This document shows, in pieces, positions 39,746 to 49,849 of a stretch of DNA of 61,864 nt. Below the pieces are notes generated by a model, which did no database searches, had not been told where the DNA came from, and worked only from the letters and a program-made list of their open reading frames with translations. Origin of the DNA: Plesiocystis pacifica SIR-1. GTDB lineage: Bacteria > Myxococcota_A > Polyangia > Nannocystales > Nannocystaceae. Location: assembly GCF_000170895.1 (NCBI RefSeq), contig NZ_ABCS01000061.1, forward strand, positions 1 through 61,864, written 5' to 3'. The translations under genes and the position numbers were made by a program. The stretch's first letter is position 1; each line of letters opens with the position of its first letter.

Positions 39746-41664
39746 GCGCCAAACAACCGGAGCTGAGCCCCGTCTACCGCCTGCTGTCCCGGGTCCAGCG
39801 ACGCGAACGGGTGGCCCACGCCATCGAGCTGTGCGTCCGAGTGGCGCTGCCCGTGGGCCTGATCCTCGCCGCCGGCAGCGTGGTCGGCACGCGCTTGTTC
39901 TTCACCCCCCCCATTTGGGCCTGGTCCGCGCTCGCCCCCATCCCCGTCGTCCTGGCCTGGTCGGTCATCCAGCGCCGCTCGATCCGAGCCACCGCCCGCC
40001 GGGTCGACGCCCACTACCGCCTCCACGATCGCCTCGGCAACGCCATCGAGTTCGCCGAGGACCGGGAGGCCATCCCCGCCGACGACCCGCGCACCCGCGA
40101 GATGGCCGAGATGGCCATCGCCGCCGGCGCGCGCGCGGTCGAAGGCCTCGAGTCCAAGCCCGTCGTCGACCTGCGCGTGCCCAAGCCGCGGGTCCTCGAC
40201 GCCCTCGCCCTGGCCCTGCTGCTCGTCGCCCTGCTCTTGCCCCAGCGCGAGCGCGAGGGCCTCGACGAGCGCATCCTCGCCGAGGCCAACCAGCCCCTGC
40301 CCGAGCTCGAGACCGACAAGCGCCAGGGCGTGGACATGACCGGGGCCGAGGCCAACATCCGCGCCCTCGAGCAGCTCGAGGACAGCCCCGAAGAGCAGAT
40401 CGCCAAGCTCGCGGGCGAGATGCTCGGCGTGCTCGAGGACCTCGAAAAAGGCGAGATCGACCAGGCCACGGCCCTCGAGCGCCTCGAAGAGCTCGAGGCC
40501 GAGCTCGAGGACATCGAGGCGCAGCTCGAGTCCGAGCTCGAGGAGGACCCCTGGCTGCTCAGCGAGGGCATGCGCGAGCTCGCCGAGGACCTGCGCGAGC
40601 ACGACATCATGCAAGAGGTCGCCGAGGCCCTCGCCAAGTCCGACGCCGAAGAGGTCGAAAAAGAGCTCCAGGAGCTCATGGAGCGGGCTGAGGCCGAGGG
40701 CGGCGATCTGAAGGAAGAGCTCGACGAGGCCCTGCGCGAGATGGAGCGCTCCTTGTCTCGCACCGCCCGCGAGAACACCGGGACCGAGAAGGCCATGGAG
40801 CAGGCCGAGCGCGAGATGAAGCGCCAGGAGAAGAACCCGGCCGAAGATCCCGAGGAGCAAGAGCGCGAAATGCAGCGCAAGAAGGAGCGCCTCGAGGAGC
40901 TCCGCCGCCAGCACGAGCGCGAGCAAAAGGCCCGCGAGGAGCTCGACAAGCTCCGCGAGCTCGCCCGCCAGTCCCAGGGCAGCAGCCAGTCCCAGAGCGC
41001 CCGGCAAAAGCGCAAGGACGCCGGCCAAAAGCTCAGCAAGGGCGCCGGCCAGGCGTCCAAGAAGTCCCGCAAGACCCAGCAGGTGTCCGAGGCCCGCGAC
41101 TCCATGGACCAGGCCAAGCAGTTCGTGCGCCGCTCGGGCCAAAAGGGCGAGGGCCAAAACCGCCGCAAGCAGCAGCAAAAGCGCTTCGCCGAGGCCGCCA
41201 AGGGCCAAAAGGGCAAGGACGGCAAGCCGGCCACGGCCCTCGTCGAGGGCGAGGTCGGCGACGGCCAGCAGGGCCAGCAAGCCGGCGAGGGCCAGGAGGG
41301 CCAGGGCGAGGGCCAGGGTGAAGGCCAGGGCGAGGGTGAGGGCCAGGGCGAGGCCGCCGGCGTCATCGAGGGCGCGGGCGTCGGGCCCGGCATGGGCACC
41401 GGCAGCGTCGAGGCCCTCGGCGAGGACCGGACCACCGACGTCGACCTCAAGGCCGAGCGCGTCGACGCCCAGCAGGGCAAGGGCCAGACCCGCGCCGAGG
41501 TGATCGAGACCGCCAGCCAGGAAGGCTTTGCCACGGAGAGCTACCGCAAGGTCTACCGCGACTACAAGAGCTTCGCGCAGTCCAGCATGGACAGCGACGA
41601 GCTCCCCGAGGGCCAGCGCACCCGGGTCAAACGCTACTTCCGCATGATCCAGCCCCGCAATTGA
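39742..41664 (+). CDS. DUF4175-like membrane protein with long coiled coil
   Basis: A 640-aa protein. Two hydrophobic segments lie near residues 38-70 (VALPVGLILAAGSVV, WSALAPIPVVLAWSVI) and a third near 155 (ALALALLLVALLLP). YRLHDRLGNAIEFAED between them is a known signature for proteins of this operon type (DUF4175). Residues about 200-440 are a Glu-rich coiled coil, then Gln/Lys-rich low complexity, and a Gly-Gln-Glu block (GQGEGQGEGEGQGE) near 530. The last 40 residues (SYRKVYRDYKSFAQ) are conserved in style. The ATG overlaps the preceding stop. Confidence 0.7.
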   Translation: MSAKQPELSPVYRLLSRVQRRERVAHAIELCVRVALPVGLILAAGSVVGTRLFFTPPIWAWSALAPIPVVLAWSVIQRRSIRATARRVDAHYRLHDRLGNAIEFAEDREAIPADDPRTREMAEMAIAAGARAVEGLESKPVVDLRVPKPRVLDALALALLLVALLLPQREREGLDERILAEANQPLPELETDKRQGVDMTGAEANIRALEQLEDSPEEQIAKLAGEMLGVLEDLEKGEIDQATALERLEELEAELEDIEAQLESELEEDPWLLSEGMRELAEDLREHDIMQEVAEALAKSDAEEVEKELQELMERAEAEGGDLKEELDEALREMERSLSRTARENTGTEKAMEQAEREMKRQEKNPAEDPEEQEREMQRKKERLEELRRQHEREQKAREELDKLRELARQSQGSSQSQSARQKRKDAGQKLSKGAGQASKKSRKTQQVSEARDSMDQAKQFVRRSGQKGEGQNRRKQQQKRFAEAAKGQKGKDGKPATALVEGEVGDGQQGQQAGEGQEGQGEGQGEGQGEGEGQGEAAGVIEGAGVGPGMGTGSVEALGEDRTTDVDLKAERVDAQQGKGQTRAEVIETASQEGFATESYRKVYRDYKSFAQSSMDSDELPEGQRTRVKRYFRMIQPRN

Positions 41665-41762
41665 CATCAGACTTCGACGACCGACGCCGGCCCAGCCGCG
41701 GATCCCCGTCCGCGCGCCCGCGGCCGCCGAGGTCCGCACCGCCACCGACCCCGACGATCCCG

Positions 41763-42767
<1,005 letters not shown>

Positions 42768-42820
42768 GCCCCGCGCCTCCCTCTTCCCGTACGACTCCAC
42801 GAGCTTCGAAGGACACCTGA

Positions 42821-43768
42821 ATGGGTCTGCGCGAACGCATGGGACTGGGCGGCGGCCGCCAGAACAAGGCCGCCGTCGAGCTCCCCGACATCTTCGACGA
42901 CGAGTTCCTGCGCCAGCTCGAGCTGCTCCAGGTCATCGCCCGACGGCTGATCCGCGGGCGCCAGCGGGCCGAGCGAAAGACCCGCAAGACCGGCAGCGGG
43001 CTCGAGTTCGCCGATCACCGCAGCTACTCCCCCGGCGACGACATCCGCAACGTCGACTGGAACGTGCTCGCGCGCCTCAACCAGACCCTGGTCCGATTGT
43101 TCGAGGAGGACGAGGACCTGCCCCTGCGCCTGGTCGTCGACGTCAGCGACTCGATGCTGACCAAGGGCGCCCACAAGCTCATCTACGCCCAGAAGATCAT
43201 CGCCGCCCTGGCCTACGTGGGTCTGGCCGGCCTCGACCGCGTGGGCCTGACCGCGATGAGCGGCAAGGCCCACGAGACCCTGCCCGCCATCCGCGGCAAG
43301 AGCCGCATCTTTCGGGTGTTCGACTTCCTGCGCAAGGCGCCCCTGGGCGGGCCCACGGACATCTACGGCGGCTGCAAGCGCGTCGCGGCCCAGGCCAGCT
43401 TGCCCGGCGTGACCGTGGTCGTGTCGGACTTCTATGACCTCCAGGGCGCCTTCGACGGCCTCAACCTGCTGCGCTTTCAAAAGCACGAGGTCGTCGCCAT
43501 CCAGGTCATCGATCCGGTCGAGGCCAACCCCCTCGACACCGGGGTGCGCGGCGACGTGACCCTCGTCGACGTCGAGGGCGACGCGAGCCGGGACGTGACC
43601 TTGAGCCCGGCCATGCTCCAGGCCTACGCCGAGGCCCACGAACGCTTTTGCACGACCCTGGCCAACAAGTGCCGGTCCCGCGGCATGCCCTACTTTCGGG
43701 CCAACATCGACGAGCCCTTCGACGAGCTGGTCCTGCGCATCTTCCGACTCGGCGGGGTGCTGCGATGA
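42821..43768 (+). CDS. DUF58 domain protein
   Basis: A 315-aa protein with the DUF58 core RRAERKTRKTGSGLEFADHRSYSPGDDIRNVDWNVLAR at residues about 45-90, then LVVDVSDSMLTKGAHK. The DVSDS segment is a degenerate MIDAS start of a VWA-like fold. The C-terminal 150 residues complete this fold (VVSDFYDLQGAFDGL). DUF58 proteins regularly follow moxR. An AAGGAC-type ribosome site is just before the ATG. Confidence 0.92.
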   Translation: MGLRERMGLGGGRQNKAAVELPDIFDDEFLRQLELLQVIARRLIRGRQRAERKTRKTGSGLEFADHRSYSPGDDIRNVDWNVLARLNQTLVRLFEEDEDLPLRLVVDVSDSMLTKGAHKLIYAQKIIAALAYVGLAGLDRVGLTAMSGKAHETLPAIRGKSRIFRVFDFLRKAPLGGPTDIYGGCKRVAAQASLPGVTVVVSDFYDLQGAFDGLNLLRFQKHEVVAIQVIDPVEANPLDTGVRGDVTLVDVEGDASRDVTLSPAMLQAYAEAHERFCTTLANKCRSRGMPYFRANIDEPFDELVLRIFRLGGVLR

Positions 43769-43802
43769 GCGGGCCTGAGTCCACCTTGGAGGGTCGAGGC
43801 TG

Positions 43803-45935
43803 ATGCAGCTCGCTGGCTGGGCCCTCGCCGAGCTCGCCGTGGTGTTCGCCGCGGGGGCCGGCGTCATCACCCTCCTCTACCTGCTGCGCATGCGCAGGCG
43901 CCAGGTCGTGGTGCCCTTCGCCGAGCTGTGGGAGCAGGTCACCCGGGAGAGCGAGAGCCGCAAGCTGTGGCGCAAGCTCCGGCGCCTGTTCAGCTGGTTG
44001 ATCCAGCTGATCCTCCTCGCGCTCGTGTGCCTGGCCCTCGGCGACCCGCGGCCCGAGGTGTGGCTGCGCGAGCCCGCGACCACGGCCATCGTCATCGACA
44101 CCTCGGCGAGCATGGCCGCGGTCGCCGACGAGGACGGGCAGACCCGCCTGGCCCTCGCCCTCCAGCGCGCCCGGGCCGAGGTCGAGGCCCTGGGCCCGGC
44201 CGACCGCGCGCTGATCATCGCCGCCGGCAGCGAGGTGTCCGTGCCCGCGCCGCTGACCGGCGAGGGCGGGACCTTGCTCGCCGCCCTCGACAGCGCCCCC
44301 CCCGACCCCGACTCGCCCATCAACCCCAAGACCCGCCCGCGCGTACGCGTGGGCCCGGGCGAGGCCGACCTGGGCCGCGCCCTGCTCCTGGCCCGCAACG
44401 CCCTCGGCGACCAGCCGACCCCGCGCATCCTGGTGCTCACCGACGGGGCCCTCGACGAGGCCGGCGTCGACGCGGTCGATCGTTGCATCGAGCGCGCCAA
44501 GCTCGAGGGCGAGGCCAGCTGCGAGGTCCTCGACATCGGCGCCCCCAAGTCCGAGGACGGCGAGGCGGACACGGCCTTTGGCCGCAACGTGGCCATCACC
44601 GCCTTCGCGGCCCGGCGCTACCCCAGCAACCCCGATCAGGTCGAGGTTCTCGTCGAGATCCAAAACCTCGGCGCCGAGCCGGCCCGCTTCGAGCTGCGCG
44701 TGACCGCCGACGGCCTGCCCGTGGGCGGCAAGGCGCTCGAGCTCGCCCCCGGCGACCGGGCCCTCGAGGTCCTGCCCAAGCTCGACGCCGCCCGGGAGCG
44801 CTTGGTGGCCGAGCTGCGCCCGCTCGAGGGCGCCGACGGCAACGTCGACGAGGCCAGCGCGGGCGCCCTGGGCCCGTCCATCGACGACCGCGCCTACGCC
44901 GTGATCCCGCCCCTGGACCCCATGGAGGTCACCCTGGTCACGGACGGCGGCAACCTCTTCCTCGAGGCCGCCCTGCTGACCCTCGACGACTCCGTGCGCC
45001 TGACCACCGTGGGCGTGGACGAGGGCGCGGCCTCGGCCGTCGGCGACGCCAACTTGGTGTTCTACGACATCGCGGCCAATCCCCTGCCCGACCCGCTGCC
45101 GACCACCAACCTGGTGATCTTCGATCCCCACCGCGTCGAGGGCTCGCCCGCGCCCATCCCCCTGCTCCGGGAGCTCCGCTCGCCCCGGCTGAGCGAGCAA
45201 AACGAAAAGCACGAGATCCTCGAGGGCGTCGTGTTCAAGGACGTCAACATGTTCCAGGGCACGAGCTTCGACCTCGCCCCCGGCGACATCAACCTGGTCA
45301 GCCACCTCGGCGAGCCCATCGTCGCCCTGCGCGAGGGCGACCACGGCGTGCTCCAGATCGGCTTCGACCCCCGGGGCTCGGACCTGCCGCTGCGCACCGC
45401 CTTCCCGCTGATGATCGCCAACGCCGTCGACTACTTCGGCCGGCGCGAGGCCGGCTTCGTCGCCGCCATCCCCATCGGCGCGAGCCGAGAGCTGGCCCTG
45501 GCCGACTTCGGCGTGCCCGGCGAGGACGTGACCCTGCTCGAGGTCCTGCCCCCGACCCCCGACAACCCCATCCCCGCGCGCACGAGCGAAGACGCGGAGG
45601 CGGGCGTCGAGCGGCCCACGCCGCTGCGCGTCCGCGCCCAGGACGGGCGCTTCCGCATCCGCGCCCTCGTCCCCGGCGTCTACACCATCACCGTCAAGGA
45701 CGGCGCGGCCGCGGGCGCGGTGTTCGAGGTCGCGGTCAACCAGGCCAACGCCGCCGCCTCCAACCTCGAGTCCCGCCTCGTCGACGACCACGCCGTGCCC
45801 GAAGCCCACGCCGCCGGCCCTGCCCCCGAGCCCGCGCCCCTGTCCGAGGGCCCGCTGTGGACCCTGATCATGCTCGCGGCCATCGCCCTGCTGACCGCCG
45901 AGTGGGCCAGCTACCACCGGAGGAAGACGGTATGA
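43803..45935 (+). CDS. BatA-type membrane protein with VWA domain
   Basis: A 710-aa protein. The N-terminus (LAELAVVFAAGAGVITLLYLLRMRRRQVVVPF) is the BatA/aerotolerance-type double hydrophobic start; a second helix is at about 60-80. TAIVIDTSASMAAV begins a VWA domain with an intact DxSxS. Downstream lie two beta-rich regions (DQVEVLVEIQNLG, PLDPMEVTLVTDGG), and a C-terminal helix (LWTLIMLAAIALLTAEWASY) ends in RRK. GGAGG is close before the ATG. It couples by ATGA to the following gene. Confidence 0.88.
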   Translation: MQLAGWALAELAVVFAAGAGVITLLYLLRMRRRQVVVPFAELWEQVTRESESRKLWRKLRRLFSWLIQLILLALVCLALGDPRPEVWLREPATTAIVIDTSASMAAVADEDGQTRLALALQRARAEVEALGPADRALIIAAGSEVSVPAPLTGEGGTLLAALDSAPPDPDSPINPKTRPRVRVGPGEADLGRALLLARNALGDQPTPRILVLTDGALDEAGVDAVDRCIERAKLEGEASCEVLDIGAPKSEDGEADTAFGRNVAITAFAARRYPSNPDQVEVLVEIQNLGAEPARFELRVTADGLPVGGKALELAPGDRALEVLPKLDAARERLVAELRPLEGADGNVDEASAGALGPSIDDRAYAVIPPLDPMEVTLVTDGGNLFLEAALLTLDDSVRLTTVGVDEGAASAVGDANLVFYDIAANPLPDPLPTTNLVIFDPHRVEGSPAPIPLLRELRSPRLSEQNEKHEILEGVVFKDVNMFQGTSFDLAPGDINLVSHLGEPIVALREGDHGVLQIGFDPRGSDLPLRTAFPLMIANAVDYFGRREAGFVAAIPIGASRELALADFGVPGEDVTLLEVLPPTPDNPIPARTSEDAEAGVERPTPLRVRAQDGRFRIRALVPGVYTITVKDGAAAGAVFEVAVNQANAAASNLESRLVDDHAVPEAHAAGPAPEPAPLSEGPLWTLIMLAAIALLTAEWASYHRRKTV

Positions 45936-48922
45936 GCGAGCCCAACGCCAACCAGTCCCAGCCCCAAGCGCAACTCAGCGGCGCGCGCAGCACCCTCGCA
46001 ACCCGCCCCGGCAAGCGCCAGCGCAAGGGCCGAGGGCGCGCCGGCGCGGCCAAGGTCCGCGAGCGCGGCGGCGAGCTCCTGCGCCACCCCCTGGCCCTGC
46101 CGATCCTCGCCCTGCTCGCCGGCCTGCTCCTCGCCCGCATCCTGCTCGGCGCCATCCCCCTGCGCGGCGCCCTCGAGCTCGACCTGCCCCTGTGGCTCGG
46201 CCAGCTGCTCAGCGAGTCCGGCGATCAGCGCCTGGTCATCGCCCGCCCCCACGCCCTGTGGCTCATGCCCACGGCCGTGCTCCCCTTTTTGGTCGTCATG
46301 GCCACCCGCACCCTCGTCGACGTGCGCGCGGTCCAGGTGGTCATCCAGGTGCTGATGCGCGGCCTGGTGGTCATGGCCGTGGCCCTCGCCCTCGCCCAGC
46401 CCAGCTTGCGCAGCCCGATCCGCGGCAAGACCGTGGTGTTCGTCGTCGACGTGTCCGAGAGCATCGACGACAGCCAGCTCGCCGCCGCCGAGCAGGCCGT
46501 GCGCGAGGCCGCCGAGCTCGCCGCGAGCGAGGCCGAGCTGGGCATCGAGAAGGAAGACCGCACCCGCGTCCGGGTGATCACCTACGCCGGCCGGGCGCGC
46601 CTGCTCGAGCTCGAAGCCGGCGAGGCCGGCGAGCTCAGCCTGCCCCGCGACCCCGACAACGCCATGGCCTCGGACCACGCCAGCGCCCTGCGCCTGGCCG
46701 AGGCCCTGCTCGACCCGGACACCGAGGGCCGCGTCGTCCTGATGACCGACGCGACCGGCGACCTCGCCGAGCGCGAGGGTCTGGGCCAGGCCATCTTCGA
46801 CCTCGAGGACCGCGGCGTGTCCGTGCACACCCGCTCCTTCCCGGCCACGGTCCGCGGCGACGTGCTCATCGAGGCCGTGCACCTACCCGCGGAGCTGCGC
46901 GTGAGCCAGAGCTTCGAGGTCGCCGTCGACATCGTGGCGACCAAGGCCGGCACCGTCGAGCTTCATCTAGACAAGAACGGTCAGCCCAACGCCATGGAGC
47001 CGACCAAGACCGTCGAGCTCCGCGGCGGTCGCCAGCAGGTCAAGCTCGCCGCCCGCGTGACCGAGCCCGGCCCCGTGCTGTTCTCGGCCCGCCTCGACAC
47101 CAGCGCCGTCGAGCCCGCGGACAACCGCAGCGCCCTCAACGATCAGGCCGCCGTGGTCGGCGAGGTCGTCGGCCGCCCGCGCGTGCTGATCGTCGGCAGC
47201 GACCCGAGCGCGGCCCTGTCCCGGGCGCTCTCGGCCAACCACCTCAGCGTCGACACCGTCGCGCCCACGGAGCTCCCGGCCAGCGCCGAGGGCCTGCGCA
47301 AGTACGACCTGGTCATCTTCTCCGACATCCCCTCGCGCTGGGTCACCCCCGCCCAGGAGGCGGCCGTGGTCCGCTACGTCAAGGATCTGGGCGGCGGCTT
47401 CATCATGGTCGGCGGCGAGAACAGCTTCGGCGTGGGCGGCTGGGGCGGGAGCACCATCGAGCAGGTCCTCCCGGTCCGCTTCTCCGGCGAGCGCCAGCGC
47501 GAGCAGCCGACCCTGGCGCTGATCCTGGTCATCGACAAGTCGGGCTCGATGTCCAGCGGCGACCGCCTGGACCTGGTCAAGGAGGCCGCCCGGGCGACGG
47601 CGCGGACCCTCGACCCCAGCGACGAGATCGGCGTCATCGCCTTCGACAACTCGCCCCAGGTGCTCGTGCGCCTCCAGCCCGCGGCCAACCGCCTGCGCAT
47701 CTCCTCGTCGATCCGCCGGCTCAGCGCGGGCGGTGGCACCAACGCCATGCCGGCCCTGCGCGAGGCCTACCTCCAGCTCGCCGGGTCCAAGGCCCTGGTC
47801 AAGCACGTCATCTTGCTGTCCGACGGCGAGTCGCCCGAGAACGGCATCAACGCCCTGCTCGGCGACATGCGCCAGTCGGACATCACCGTGTCCAGCGTCG
47901 GCGTGGGCGACGGGGCCGGCAAGGACTTCCTGATCCGCGTGGCCGAGCGCGGCCGCGGCCGCTACTTCTACTCCGAGGACGGCACCGACGTGCCGCGGAT
48001 CTTCTCTCGCGAGGCGCGCGAGGTGAAGCGCAACGCCCTGGTCGAGCGCGGCCTGTACCCGCGGGTCGCCAAGCCCGTGCAGCTGCTGCGCGGCATCGAC
48101 TTCGAGAAAGCGCCGGGCCTGCGCGGCATCGTCCCGGTCAAGCCCAAGGCCCAGTCCGAGGTCCTGCTGCGCACCCACCTCGGCGACCCCCTGCTGGTCC
48201 GCTCGCGCCGCGGCCTGGGTCGCGTCGCCGCCTTCGCCAGCGACGCCAAGCCGCGCTGGGCCAGCAACTGGATCGGCTGGGGCGGCTTCCCGCGGCTGTG
48301 GTCGCAGCTCGCCCGGGACACGATGCGCCAGGGCGCCGGCCTGCTCGGCGGCGCGTCCATCAAGGTCAGCCCCGCCAACGACCCCGGGGCGTGGCGCGTG
48401 GTCGTCGACGTCGAGTCTCCCGAGGGCTTCGCCAACGAGCTCGGCGGCGTGGTCGAGGTCATCGATCCTTCGATCCCCGAAGAAAAAGACGCCGAGGGCG
48501 AGCTCGTCGACAACGGCCGCGTGCGCGAGGTCCAGCTCGAGCTCACCGCCCCGGGGCGCTACGAGGCCGTCGTCCGCGACATCGAGGCCGGCCAGCGCCT
48601 GCTCCAGGCCCGGCTGTTCGACGACAGCCAGAGCCCCCCGCGCCTCGCCGCCGAGGCCGTGTCCCAAGTCAGCGTCCCCTACCCCGCCGAAATCTCGCCC
48701 CAGACCCTCGAGCCCAACGACGCCTGGCTCGCCAGCTTGGTCGAGCAGGGCACGACCACCGGACCCATCGACGAGGTCGTGAGCGCCCCGGGCCGCGCCG
48801 ACGGACGGACCCGGACCAAGGCCCTGTGGCCCCTCGTGCTGGTCTGGCTGCTGCTGCCGCTGCTCGCCCTCGACCTGCTGCTGCGGCGAGTCAGCCTGGG
48901 CGTGCGCCGCGTCGCCGTCTGA
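45932..48922 (+). CDS. Large VWA/GATase-like membrane protein
   Basis: A 996-aa membrane protein, last gene of the operon. Helices lie near residues 60, 110 and 140. A first VWA-like unit begins VVFVVDVSESIDDSQ (about 165), and a second, canonical one begins LALILVIDKSGSMSSGD (about 530) with DGESPENGI. Between them GRPRVLIVGSD and DLVIFSDIPSRWV, then GGGFIMVGGENSFG, form a class I glutamine amidotransferase-like fold without its catalytic Cys. The C-terminal helix is LVWLLLPLLALDLLL. The layout fits the large VWA protein found at the end of many MoxR/DUF58 operons. Confidence 0.88.
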   Translation: MSEPNANQSQPQAQLSGARSTLATRPGKRQRKGRGRAGAAKVRERGGELLRHPLALPILALLAGLLLARILLGAIPLRGALELDLPLWLGQLLSESGDQRLVIARPHALWLMPTAVLPFLVVMATRTLVDVRAVQVVIQVLMRGLVVMAVALALAQPSLRSPIRGKTVVFVVDVSESIDDSQLAAAEQAVREAAELAASEAELGIEKEDRTRVRVITYAGRARLLELEAGEAGELSLPRDPDNAMASDHASALRLAEALLDPDTEGRVVLMTDATGDLAEREGLGQAIFDLEDRGVSVHTRSFPATVRGDVLIEAVHLPAELRVSQSFEVAVDIVATKAGTVELHLDKNGQPNAMEPTKTVELRGGRQQVKLAARVTEPGPVLFSARLDTSAVEPADNRSALNDQAAVVGEVVGRPRVLIVGSDPSAALSRALSANHLSVDTVAPTELPASAEGLRKYDLVIFSDIPSRWVTPAQEAAVVRYVKDLGGGFIMVGGENSFGVGGWGGSTIEQVLPVRFSGERQREQPTLALILVIDKSGSMSSGDRLDLVKEAARATARTLDPSDEIGVIAFDNSPQVLVRLQPAANRLRISSSIRRLSAGGGTNAMPALREAYLQLAGSKALVKHVILLSDGESPENGINALLGDMRQSDITVSSVGVGDGAGKDFLIRVAERGRGRYFYSEDGTDVPRIFSREAREVKRNALVERGLYPRVAKPVQLLRGIDFEKAPGLRGIVPVKPKAQSEVLLRTHLGDPLLVRSRRGLGRVAAFASDAKPRWASNWIGWGGFPRLWSQLARDTMRQGAGLLGGASIKVSPANDPGAWRVVVDVESPEGFANELGGVVEVIDPSIPEEKDAEGELVDNGRVREVQLELTAPGRYEAVVRDIEAGQRLLQARLFDDSQSPPRLAAEAVSQVSVPYPAEISPQTLEPNDAWLASLVEQGTTTGPIDEVVSAPGRADGRTRTKALWPLVLVWLLLPLLALDLLLRRVSLGVRRVAV

Positions 48923-48971
48923 CGCGGTGGCGCTCCCTCGCGCGTCGACGGCCGCGCGGGGGCTCCCCCCC

Positions 48972-49424
48972 TCAGCTCAGGCTCGAGATGGCCCGGCCGC
49001 GCTCGTCTTCGTTCTCGACGATCACCCAGCCCGGGACGGAGAAGCAGTTCGGGCAGCGGTCGTAGGCGGGCCCGCCCTCGACCACGTGGCCACAGTCCCC
49101 GCACGCGCCGAAGGGGACCTTGGCCGTCTCGGCGCGCAGCCGGGCCTCGGCGAAGTTCGCTCTGGCGATGGTCCCTCCGCCGTCCATGGCCGCGTCGAGG
49201 CGAGCCTGGTTACCGAACAGCGCCCCCAGGCCCAGCCCCAGGCAGCCCAGGCCCAGGATCGAGACGCCGAGCATGATCGGCCACACCGCCCCGGGGCCCG
49301 CCGCGTAGGCGAACAGGAAGTAGCCCAGGGGTATCAAGAGCAGCCCGAGGACGCAGGCGGACACGGCCCCCGCCTTGCCGCCGGCGCGGATGAGATCGAT
49401 GAGACCGGAGACCAGCTCGCCCAT
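48972..49424 (-). CDS. Small membrane protein with zinc ribbon
   Basis: A 150-aa protein. Two hydrophobic segments (AVSACVLGLLLIPLGYFLFAYAA and IMLGVSILGLGCLGLGLG) are followed by an alpha segment (ANFAEARLRAETAK) and a C-terminal rubredoxin-like knuckle pair, FGACGDCGHVV and YDRCPNCFSV. Zinc binding is inferred. No family is recognised. The ATG at 49424 is chosen because the region upstream of it has no family-like residues. Confidence 0.65.
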   Translation of the reverse strand: MGELVSGLIDLIRAGGKAGAVSACVLGLLLIPLGYFLFAYAAGPGAVWPIMLGVSILGLGCLGLGLGALFGNQARLDAAMDGGGTIARANFAEARLRAETAKVPFGACGDCGHVVEGGPAYDRCPNCFSVPGWVIVENEDERGRAISSLS

Positions 49425-49483
49425 GGCACGATTGTGACACGGGTGGCTCCCCGCCGACCACGAAGACACGCTACCCAACGGGG

Positions 49484-49780
49484 ATGGCCGCCAACTGGAA
49501 GCAGCACCTGTTTGACAACGACCTCTACCAGCGCGACGATATCGAGACCTTGCGCCAAAACGCGGAGCTCGACGGCGAGAACATCCACCGCATGCGGCAG
49601 CGGCTGGACCGGCTCGAGCGGCGCATCGATCGCGCCGAGCTCGTGGTCGAGACCCTGTTCATGGCCCTCGAGAACCAGGGCCTGCTCAATCCACAGATCT
49701 TCCAGACCCTGCTCCGGGAGGTCGACGCCCTCGACGGACGGGTCGACGGCCGCGCGGGGGTCAAGCCCAGCGAAGCTTGA
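49484..49780 (+). CDS. Small coiled-coil protein
   Basis: A 98-aa protein. The middle is strongly heptad-like (HRMRQRLDRLERRIDRAELVVETLF), and the beginning is charged. No family recognised. TACCCA ends 6 nt before the ATG, which resembles a leaderless start. It is divergent to the zinc-ribbon membrane protein. A degenerate family 1 repeat begins right after the stop. Confidence 0.65.
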   Translation: MAANWKQHLFDNDLYQRDDIETLRQNAELDGENIHRMRQRLDRLERRIDRAELVVETLFMALENQGLLNPQIFQTLLREVDALDGRVDGRAGVKPSEA

Positions 49781-49781
49781 G

Positions 49782-49833
49782 CCTGGACACGACGGCAAAA
49801 GCAGACAGGGACCGCGGGCTCACCCGCAGCCCC
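49782..49833 (+). repeat. Degenerate family 1 repeat fragment
   Basis: CACGACGGCAAAAGCAGACAGGG corresponds in part to the end of hairpin 1, the linker and the start of hairpin 2 of the 84-bp unit. Left arm and loop of hairpin 1 are missing. Hairpin 2 is altered to an imperfect stem around CTCA. It is again sense and 1 nt downstream of a stop codon. Confidence 0.65.
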
Positions 49834-49849
49834 TGCCTCGGCGCGCCCC

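Noticed and set aside
48945..49760. 19-nt direct repeat GTCGACGGCCGCGCGGGGG at about 48945 and 49742
   Set aside because: One copy is inside a coding sequence and the word is simple GC-rich text; chance or codon bias is enough.
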